Shown here piece by piece: positions 57,605 through 64,000 of a stretch of 64,000 nt of DNA (its first letter is position 1; each line of letters starts with the position of its first letter). Under the pieces are notes generated by a model, which was not told where the DNA came from, ran no database searches, and worked only from the letters and a program-made list of their open reading frames with translations. Location: the NCBI GenBank assembly GCA_016720395.1, contig JADKKR010000002.1:186001-250000 (forward strand), given 5' to 3'. Both the position numbers and the translations under genes were made by a program. This stretch comes from Geobacteraceae bacterium. GTDB taxonomy: Bacteria > Desulfobacterota > Desulfuromonadia > Geobacterales > Pseudopelobacteraceae.

Positions 57605-58657
57605 CTAGAGCGGAGCCGGATATCCAAAATAAAATCCCTGGGCGAGTTCAAAGCCGATAGCGCTGCAGGTTTCAGCTTCCGCATGACTTTCAACTCCTTC
57701 AGCCAGGGTACGGATGCCGGCATCGCGTGCCATCTTTACCAGTGTTTCCACCATGGAACGGGAGATGTCAGAACGATGCTGGATGTTCTGAATAAGTGCG
57801 ATATCAAACTTGACAATGTCAGGAACCGAGTCAAGCAACTCGATAAGCCGGGACTGGCCGGCCCCAAAATCATCATAAACAAGTAACATGTCCAGATCAT
57901 TCAGCATTGATCTCAAACCTTTCATCATGTCGACATTGGTGATCGAGTGTTCGTTGAGTTCCAATCCCAGTTTCAAATCCGGTACAGAACGTCTGAGTCT
58001 TGACAAGGACTTGCCCAGGCATTCAAGGTTCATTTCTTCCGGTAGAGCATTAAAGAGGATCAGATCCTTGACCCCGATGCGTGCGGCATATTCCAGCGCG
58101 GTATTCCTGAACAATTCGCTTAATTCAATCTGTCTGTCAATCCGCCGGGAAATCTGGAACAACTGTGTGGGACAATTCGGAAGGCCGTCGAAGTCAATTC
58201 TTCCGAGAGTCTCGTATCCTATTAAGGTACCGTCAGAGAGAGACACCATTGGCTGAAAACAGGGTACAACCGCTTTCAGGTCGATCATCCGTTCGAGATT
58301 TTCTATATCCGGACTGATAACCTGCGTGCATTCCGAATCATCGATCTGCTCCACAACATCGAACCTGATTCCACCAATTGTCACATAGTCGCCATGATTG
58401 AGAAGATGATTTTCAGTCAAGCGCCTGCCGTTGACAAACGTACCGTTGGTGCTGCCGCAATCCTTGATCAGCCAGCCGTCGAAAGTTTCCTGTATTTCAG
58501 AGTGCTTACGAGAGACACCCTCCGCAGCCAGGAAGAGGCTCGATCCTTCCCTCCGCCCGATGGTGAATGGTGAATGATCAAGAGGAATCACCCACAAATT
58601 TCCATCCTTAGTTTTCCTCTCGAGCATGAGCGGGATCGTATTTCCGGGTGAAATCAT
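57605..58657 (-). CDS. FHA-EAL protein (phosphothreonine reader fused to c-di-GMP phosphodiesterase domain)
   Basis: The 350-residue protein has an FHA domain (about 8-110; FTIGRREGSS, GVSRKHSEI, GSTNGTFVNGR) and an EAL domain (about 120-350). The EAL signature is changed to ETLGR, but the other expected residues are present: Asn in LFNALPEE, Glu in LGLELNE, DDFGAG, Lys in IVKFDIAL, and AEGVES. It may therefore hydrolyse c-di-GMP or only bind it. FHA domains bind phosphothreonine, so the Ser/Thr kinase at 60409 is a natural regulator. I choose ATG 58657, seven bases after GGGGA; alternatives are ATG 58669 and 58738. Confidence 0.83.
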   Translation of the reverse strand: MISPGNTIPLMLERKTKDGNLWVIPLDHSPFTIGRREGSSLFLAAEGVSRKHSEIQETFDGWLIKDCGSTNGTFVNGRRLTENHLLNHGDYVTIGGIRFDVVEQIDDSECTQVISPDIENLERMIDLKAVVPCFQPMVSLSDGTLIGYETLGRIDFDGLPNCPTQLFQISRRIDRQIELSELFRNTALEYAARIGVKDLILFNALPEEMNLECLGKSLSRLRRSVPDLKLGLELNEHSITNVDMMKGLRSMLNDLDMLLVYDDFGAGQSRLIELLDSVPDIVKFDIALIQNIQHRSDISRSMVETLVKMARDAGIRTLAEGVESHAEAETCSAIGFELAQGFYFGYPAPL

Positions 58658-58822
58658 CTGTTTCCCCATGTGATTATTTCTATTGTTAGCAAGTAAAGAC
58701 TCGGTGTTCCGGGATACAAAAAAATTAATCAGTCCCATCGCCGGAGCGTATCGGTTTAAACTGTTTGATGTCGCAGGGGCGGTTTATCTCCAGAGAAGTC
58801 TATTCCCGGTATGGATGAAAGA

Positions 58823-59929
58823 CTATGTACGGGAGACCCTGAGTTTGGTCGATCCTATAGATATCAGATCTTTTGGGATAAGCTGCTTCGTAGTAACCGT
58901 TTTGTCGTTGACCTTAGTGCCGTTTGTACTCGCCAGATCTTCAATTACCAATTTGTGCTCGACAATTTTGAGTTTTGCATGGCGTCGTGAAACAAGGCGA
59001 TCATCCAGTACCAAATCACAGTCTTTACGCCCGATTGTGCAAGGAAGCGTCACAGTAAAGCGTTCCCCCTGCAGCGGTCCTGACTCTACAGAGAGCACGA
59101 CGCTCGGGAGCTTCGGCTTTAGAGGGGGAGTTTTGACAGGCTCTTCGAATTCCACCACTAAAGGCTTGGACGATTTCTCCGGCTCTATTTCAGGCCTGCC
59201 TTCCGGATTCTTATCGGGCATTGGCGATTTCTCCCGATCAGCTTTACGCCTGTCTTGCAGATAGCCTACCGTAAGAAGTCTATAAAGTGAATCTTTGTCA
59301 AGCTGGCTTGAATCCTCTGCCATGTGTGTATTCATGTCGCGGAAAATGTAGGCCTGTACGTCAGCTCCAGGTTGAAATGCATACAGCAGCATCTCTTCGT
59401 CGATGGTCATTCCTTCAGGTCGCTTAAACGCCAGATCGGCATAGTAAGCAAGAGTGCCTTTTCCATCCTTGAAAAAGAAAAAATTTGTCTTCTTGTCACA
59501 GCAAAGAGCAATCATTGCATGTGCGCCAACCTCGCCGATCTGCCGCAGGATGTTTTCAAAATCAAGTAGAGAAGGTGGTGCTTTGACGGCTGGTTCTTCC
59601 TGCAGAAAGAGCAGCAAGCTTTTCATGAGAACCGGATCCGTCTCGCAGAGGGAAACGGACATGAAACCATCGGCGTATTTCGCCAGATACCTGCCAAGCT
59701 CCTGGATAGTGTAAGCGACCGGCTTGCTGTCTGCGAATCTGCTGGCAGCATAGGGGGTTCCATTAAAGAACAAGAGAAAATGAATACAATCATCTCCTGT
59801 AAACTTCAGGTAACCCGTAAAGGGGGGATTCACGGAGTAGGCCGTCTCCAGCATACTGAGCAACAGGTCACGGGTAAAAGGAAAATTATCGTAGAGAGAT
59901 TTCTGCCGGGGGAACTTGTAGCTGTCCAT
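58823..59929 (-). CDS. FHA domain protein with unrecognised N-terminal domain
   Basis: The 368-residue protein has an unrecognised N-terminal part (about 1-240) whose beta-rich start (TGYLKFTGDDCIHFLLFFNGT) resembles small sensor modules placed before signalling domains. A Pro/Glu/Lys-rich linker (about 235-280) precedes a C-terminal FHA domain (about 285-368; CTIGRKDCDL, LVSRRHAKL, STNGTKVND). I choose ATG 59929 with a weak AAAGAAG upstream; the frame is open to 59992. It is divergent from the Ser/Thr kinase and probably binds phosphothreonine produced by it. Confidence 0.8.
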   Translation of the reverse strand: MDSYKFPRQKSLYDNFPFTRDLLLSMLETAYSVNPPFTGYLKFTGDDCIHFLLFFNGTPYAASRFADSKPVAYTIQELGRYLAKYADGFMSVSLCETDPVLMKSLLLFLQEEPAVKAPPSLLDFENILRQIGEVGAHAMIALCCDKKTNFFFFKDGKGTLAYYADLAFKRPEGMTIDEEMLLYAFQPGADVQAYIFRDMNTHMAEDSSQLDKDSLYRLLTVGYLQDRRKADREKSPMPDKNPEGRPEIEPEKSSKPLVVEFEEPVKTPPLKPKLPSVVLSVESGPLQGERFTVTLPCTIGRKDCDLVLDDRLVSRRHAKLKIVEHKLVIEDLASTNGTKVNDKTVTTKQLIPKDLISIGSTKLRVSRT

Positions 59930-60408
59930 GTTTCGGCTTCTTTCGTATATTAGTTGCGATGCACGCTCGGAGCTACCGAGAGCTTGTAGCATTAATTATA
60001 TCCGATTCAACAATTTCTTAAAGAGATTTCTGTTTCCCGACAAAATTAGTAGCCATAACTGTTTCCCACTATTCTGACTGCACATTAAATCACGCCGCAA
60101 CGCTTCATAATAGCGGCAGTATTATTGCCAAATCCCGAGGCTCTTGCAAAAGTCCTTATCACCCTTCGATAAGCTCAGGGCTAACGGGTTTTTCTTGCTG
60201 TAACCGGCTGATATTCAGTTCGTGGCGAGTTTGTCGAACCATGGACAGAATACTTTTGCATGAGGCTCTCCTTATAAGCTTTATCCTGCCTGGATATGTC
60301 TCCGCATCCGCAATGTGTGTGCTCTGCACTTCAATTAATAATTGCTTTACCACGTTCTATAAAGTTGATACTGTTCCACACAAAAGCAGTATGGTTGGAG
60401 ATTGCCCT
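59930..60408. other. Intergenic region between divergent FHA and kinase genes
   Basis: No gene is convincing in these 479 bases. The region is A/T-rich near 59990-60070, where divergent promoters would be expected, and contains a REP-like inverted repeat at 60161-60243. The kinase frame is open upstream to 60241, but that part has no ribosome site and no domain. Confidence 0.6.
60161..60243. repeat. REP-like inverted repeat (CCTTCGA..AAGCTCAGGG / GTTCGTGGCGAG..TGTCGAACC)
   Basis: The left arm CCCTTCGATAAGCTCAGGGC (60162-60181) and the right arm GTTCGTGGCGAGTTTGTCGA (60218-60237) are imperfect inverted repeats separated by about 36 bases. Sequences of this type are scattered between genes in many proteobacteria. 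It lies just before the kinase gene. Confidence 0.65.
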
Positions 60409-61314
60409 ATGAGCACCATTGCGTCCATTGACCTCTCACAATACATCGGTGCAAATATCGGAACTGTTACCCTGGTCAAGTTACTGGGCCAGGGATCTAT
60501 GGGAGCCGTTTTTATCGGTTATCAGGCCACGCTCAAACGGCAGGTTGCCGTCAAAATCCTCCCCAAGCTACTTGCAAGCAGCACACGGGCCCAGCAGATG
60601 TTTCGCGATGAAGCCGAAACGGTCGGGATCCTTACCCATCCAAATATTGTCCCTGTGTTTGATATGGGAGAGAGCAGCGATTTCTTTTTTCAAGTAATGC
60701 AGCTGGTTGTCGGTCAAGACCTGAGAACAATCATCGTCAGGGCTCGCAAACACCCGGTTCCGACCAAGCGGATTCTTCCTGTTTCGGAAACGGTCCCGTA
60801 TATCTGTCAGATCCTTGATGCCCTTGGGTATGCCCATGAGGAAGGTGTTTTTCATCAGGACATCAAACCGGCGAATATTCTTGTCGACGACAGATTCAAG
60901 CGTCCCCTCGTGGCAGACTTCGGCATCGCCCGGACTCTTTGGGCTGAATACAGGTCTACGCAGATGGTGGTCGGGACACCGATGTACATGTCGCCCGAAC
61001 AGGCAGCCGGCGCAGAAGTTGACGGTCGGACCGATATCTACTCCGTCGGTGTGATGCTTATGGAGATGACGGCAGGCCTGTTACCGATTCAGAAAGAACC
61101 ACTTGCTGATATGATCAAACGCAAGCGCAACGAGCCGGACACGTTCTTTACCGCCCGGCCATCTGAAATTAATCCCTCGATAGACAGTGAACTCGAGGCG
61201 ATAATTTTCAAGGCCTTGGCGAGGCACCCCGAAAATCGGTTTGCAAACTGTCTGGAATTTAAAACAGCCCTCGACGTCTACGTTCGCAGGAGAGGGCTGA
61301 GTCAGCTTGTCTGA
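60409..61314 (+). CDS. Ser/Thr protein kinase (Hanks-type) with HQD catalytic loop
   Basis: The 301-residue cytosolic kinase has the glycine loop LGQGSMGAVF, catalytic Lys49 in VAVKIL, a catalytic loop HQDIKPAN (Asp151), DFG at 170-172, and GTPMYMSPEQ. The Arg of the usual HRD is Gln, making it a non-RD kinase that may not need activation-loop phosphorylation. No membrane or PASTA segment is present. The start at 60409 follows TTGGAG; an in-frame ATG lies at 60391. It is followed by an unknown 718-residue protein and a PP2C phosphatase and is divergent from two FHA genes, which makes a complete write-read-erase phosphosignalling set. Confidence 0.9.
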   Translation: MSTIASIDLSQYIGANIGTVTLVKLLGQGSMGAVFIGYQATLKRQVAVKILPKLLASSTRAQQMFRDEAETVGILTHPNIVPVFDMGESSDFFFQVMQLVVGQDLRTIIVRARKHPVPTKRILPVSETVPYICQILDALGYAHEEGVFHQDIKPANILVDDRFKRPLVADFGIARTLWAEYRSTQMVVGTPMYMSPEQAAGAEVDGRTDIYSVGVMLMEMTAGLLPIQKEPLADMIKRKRNEPDTFFTARPSEINPSIDSELEAIIFKALARHPENRFANCLEFKTALDVYVRRRGLSQLV

Positions 61315-61347
61315 TGTATTACTTGAATCCCAGGGGCGTTACTTGAT

Positions 61348-63504
61348 ATGTCACAAACCACGATCGATATAAAGCAGGCATTACAGATTGCCCGGCCATT
61401 CAACCTGGCATTCAATAATGCGTTTATGTACGGGGGAAGTCACCAGACTACCAAAGATAGCGCTGCTGCCTTTTATCGGTTGCTGCAGCCGTTTCTCACC
61501 AGTGCAAGCAATATCACGGTGAGCGTCGACCGGGGTTCTGTCTTTATCGAGAGCCATTGCGTGGACAAAGTGGTGAGCGTTCCTCGCATAATCAGCCGGT
61601 TCACTAAAACCGGCGTCCAGTCTATAACCTTTGACAGGGATGCTACCCAGGAAAGTGTTCAGGCACTGTATTACGTAATGGGCGCACTGTCAGAATTTCA
61701 AAACGTCGATCAGATGCAGACATACCTTCGTGATGCGCGTATTTCGGGTGCAAGAATCAATTATGTCGTCTATCAGAAAGTCACTCTTGACGACACGGTC
61801 GTTGATAAAATCACCTTTTCGGAAACACAACTGCTGTTGAACAGCCAAAAAGAAACCTATGTTCAGGCGGATCCGGAGAAGATCCTCAAGGAATTTTCGG
61901 AAATCCTCTCTCTGCAAAATTCCACACCTGGAAATGTCGTTTCTGCTGAAACAGGAGCTTCTGACACTTCCGGGGCCTCCCGGATCGATTATGGCGCCTT
62001 CATCTCCTCTCAAATAAAATCACTCAATAATCAGCTCGCGGCAGCCGAGGAATCAACAGACGCTACAGCACCGACTCCGGCTGAAATGCTCGAGAACATC
62101 TACAAGCTCAAAGAGAATGTACTCGAAAACATCAGAATCCAAAGAGAAACGGGAAAGCTGACGGCCACGGATGAACTTGCCATAAACGAGATAAACCAGA
62201 TCAGTTACCAGGTTATTGTACGGCTGATCAAGGAGGAATACCGAAACGATCGCACCATTTCCGTTAAGCGGCTGGCTCAGATTATCCGGCGTATGCTGCC
62301 GGACATCAAAGAGTTGAAATATCTGCTGCCACAGCTTAAAGACGGTCTTTTTGCTGAAGGCATGTCGCCCGCCGATTACCTGTCACTGGTGAAGGAACTG
62401 AACAAAGAGCTTGATAGTGATGGCTTAATTCAGATTTTGATTGAGGCATCCGACCAGGTCGGGCTCACATTCAAAGAATTGCTTGACGGTATCAAGGATG
62501 CCCCGGAAGAAGCGGCCAGGATCATCGTACTGGCTGCAGAATTAAAGAAAGGCGGCGTCAAGGCTGATGACGAACAGATGTCAACAGTCTTGAGCGACTA
62601 CATCGAAAAAGTGAGCCGGGCCCTGGCGCTGGAATCACCCGAAGCTGCAACCTCCAGCGGCGGAAGGATGCTTAAATCGGCTGTCACAAGAATTGAGCGG
62701 GAAATTCTTGATCGTTTGAAAGCACAGAATATCGCTTCGAATACGGTATCTGAGGTAGCAGAAAAACTGGCCAGCCAGTTTTCCGAAACCGTTTCTATGT
62801 TGCACGGAGACTGGATCAGAACAAACCTCACTCGTTTGGAAAAACCGACTGATGACATGCTGCTTTCAATTATTGAGCAGGTAGCTGAGCGTGGACAAGG
62901 GGGTGGGGTTACCGAAGAGATTCAGGCCGTTCTGATTTCCCATGGTTTTTCTGCCGAGACGATAGACACGATTGTCAAAAAAGCCCAGCAACGTGCCGCC
63001 GAGGCAATAACCCATGAAATAGAACTCCCCGAGGGGGTCATGAATGCCCGCGAGATGCTGTTTTTTCTGGATCGTGAAATCAAGAGGAACCTGCGTTATA
63101 ATGCTCCCTTCTCGACAATCCTGATCACCTATGAGCAGATCGTTGACCTGCGGACATTTACCACGATGGATCTGACCCGGGACATGCATATCCAGCTGAC
63201 CAACCAGTCGTTACTGTTTCTCAACGACATGAGAAAAATGGAACTGGATCTTCTTGGCATCATTACTATTGATGATTCGAAAGTTCCCTTTCTCATACTT
63301 CCGATGGCTGACTCATCAGGTGTGCTGTTTGTGAAAAGGAGAATTGACAAGGAGTTCCCGTGCCATGAATTTCTTGTTGATGACATAACCGTTCATATTG
63401 TGCCGAAGGTCATGGTGTCGAGCTTTAGTAAAAAGCGGACCCCTGACATGGATTCCTATGTAGAAGCACTGCATCAGCTGTATACTCAACCGAAACAGCA
63501 ATGA
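61348..63504 (+). CDS. Large signalling protein with C-terminal GGDEF-like domain lacking the motif
   Basis: The 718-residue protein has an alpha-beta N-terminal domain (about 10-115; FNNAFMYGGSHQTTKDSA) like those placed before HEAT or signalling domains. A Glu/Lys-rich helical middle (about 190-540, probably coiled coils and helical repeats) follows. The C-terminal roughly 155 residues have the strand order of a GGDEF domain (FFLDREIKRNLRYNAPFSTILI...), but the GGDEF position is occupied by SKVPFLILPMADSSG, so cyclase activity is not expected. It is probably a scaffold or effector. It overlaps the PP2C gene by ATGA and follows the kinase by 33 bp. Confidence 0.65.
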   Translation: MSQTTIDIKQALQIARPFNLAFNNAFMYGGSHQTTKDSAAAFYRLLQPFLTSASNITVSVDRGSVFIESHCVDKVVSVPRIISRFTKTGVQSITFDRDATQESVQALYYVMGALSEFQNVDQMQTYLRDARISGARINYVVYQKVTLDDTVVDKITFSETQLLLNSQKETYVQADPEKILKEFSEILSLQNSTPGNVVSAETGASDTSGASRIDYGAFISSQIKSLNNQLAAAEESTDATAPTPAEMLENIYKLKENVLENIRIQRETGKLTATDELAINEINQISYQVIVRLIKEEYRNDRTISVKRLAQIIRRMLPDIKELKYLLPQLKDGLFAEGMSPADYLSLVKELNKELDSDGLIQILIEASDQVGLTFKELLDGIKDAPEEAARIIVLAAELKKGGVKADDEQMSTVLSDYIEKVSRALALESPEAATSSGGRMLKSAVTRIEREILDRLKAQNIASNTVSEVAEKLASQFSETVSMLHGDWIRTNLTRLEKPTDDMLLSIIEQVAERGQGGGVTEEIQAVLISHGFSAETIDTIVKKAQQRAAEAITHEIELPEGVMNAREMLFFLDREIKRNLRYNAPFSTILITYEQIVDLRTFTTMDLTRDMHIQLTNQSLLFLNDMRKMELDLLGIITIDDSKVPFLILPMADSSGVLFVKRRIDKEFPCHEFLVDDITVHIVPKVMVSSFSKKRTPDMDSYVEALHQLYTQPKQQ

Positions 63505-64000
63505 CAACAGCCACGATGATCTCCGCCCACGCCACACACCCAGGACTTGTCCGCCAGAACAACGAAGATTGCATCCTCACGGATGACAAGTGTGGAATCT
63601 ATCTGCTTGCAGACGGTATTGGCGGGCATAATGCCGGCGAAGTGGCCAGTTCCCTGGCCGTTGAAACAGTCTATCGGACATTGCGATCAAATATCGCACA
63701 TACTGCGGTTGATGGATATTTTGAGCTTATGGTGCATGCCATGCATGCCGCTCATTGGGAGATAAGCACCAAAGCACAGTCAGACCCGGCGCTTATGAGA
63801 ATGGGTACAACCCTCGTCGTTGCCGTTGTGCGGGAGAATAAGGCCTATATCGTTAACGCCGGAGACAGCCGGTGCTATTTGTTCCAGAGCGGCCCCTGTG
63901 CCGATTTTGACCCTCTCCTTGAAAGTATGGGAAATAAAATCAAGCGGCTGACCCACGATCACACCGTGGGTGATCTGCTGCTGGCAAGGGGCGTTGCTAT
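63501..64000 (+). CDS. PP2C-family Ser/Thr protein phosphatase, runs off right edge
   Basis: The visible 166 residues contain the PP2C hallmarks in order: RQNNEDC, LLADGIGGHNAGE (metal-binding Asp and Gly), MGTTLVVAVV and VNAGDSRCYLF. Such enzymes use Mn/Mg to remove phosphate from Ser/Thr and oppose Hanks-type kinases. The start at 63501 overlaps the upstream stop as ATGA. The end lies beyond the window. Confidence 0.92.
   Translation, partial: MTTATMISAHATHPGLVRQNNEDCILTDDKCGIYLLADGIGGHNAGEVASSLAVETVYRTLRSNIAHTAVDGYFELMVHAMHAAHWEISTKAQSDPALMRMGTTLVVAVVRENKAYIVNAGDSRCYLFQSGPCADFDPLLESMGNKIKRLTHDHTVGDLLLARGVA

Overview
The window looks like a chromosomal segment of a deltaproteobacterial (Desulfuromonadales / Geobacter-like) bacterium. 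This is inferred from the very high density of two-component genes, HD-GYP, MglA-type GTPase and MshEN/PilB-type proteins, the Ser/Thr kinase-FHA module and moderately high GC. I could not run a taxonomic search, so the assignment is tentative.

Region 1 (1-47475) is essentially one minus-strand directon of about thirty signalling genes, many overlapping by 4 bp (ATGA or GTGA) or separated by only a few dozen bases. It encodes at least fifteen sensor histidine kinases. Ten share a closely related C-terminal kinase core (His box of the type EIEQFxYTVSHDLRSPL followed by a HATPase ending in CFxFTLP) joined to very different sensor modules: PAS/GAF, dCache, HAMP, periplasmic binding-protein folds (SBP_bac_3 and NMT1), a multi-pass membrane domain, and an ethylene-receptor-like membrane domain. 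Outputs are single-domain Rcp-like response regulators, REC fusions and c-di-GMP enzymes. No DNA-binding regulator is found before the NarL-type regulator at 45.7-46.4 kb. Interspersed are a CheR methyltransferase, an orphan NMT1-like lipoprotein, ferritin-like proteins, a B12-binding protein with CarH-type light-sensor motifs, an MglA-like GTPase and a REC-PilB-type ATPase. A scar at 14.6-16.3 kb holds a truncated ferritin-like ORF joined to a kinase tail and a decayed kinase.

Region 2 (47.7-57.4 kb) is housekeeping: a CoA-binding protein, three ABC-F ATPases, small proteins, a cold-shock protein, YaeQ and GreB. It contains about 1.7 kb of near-pure G/C low-complexity sequence (52.38-54.11 kb) that cuts off the C-terminus of one ABC-F gene. 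A similar C-tract lies at 45.56 kb. Both are probably sequence artefacts.

Region 3 (57.6-64 kb) is a phosphoprotein/c-di-GMP module: FHA-EAL, an FHA protein, a Ser/Thr kinase with a non-RD (HQD) catalytic loop, a large protein ending in a GGDEF-like domain without its motif, and a PP2C phosphatase running off the right edge.

Several genes carry one-base indels, mostly in homopolymers (near 14.71, 15.68, 15.75, 18.75, 18.78, 22.68, 45.88 and 57.27 kb). They look more like sequencing errors than biology, but must be resolved before any gene is called dead.
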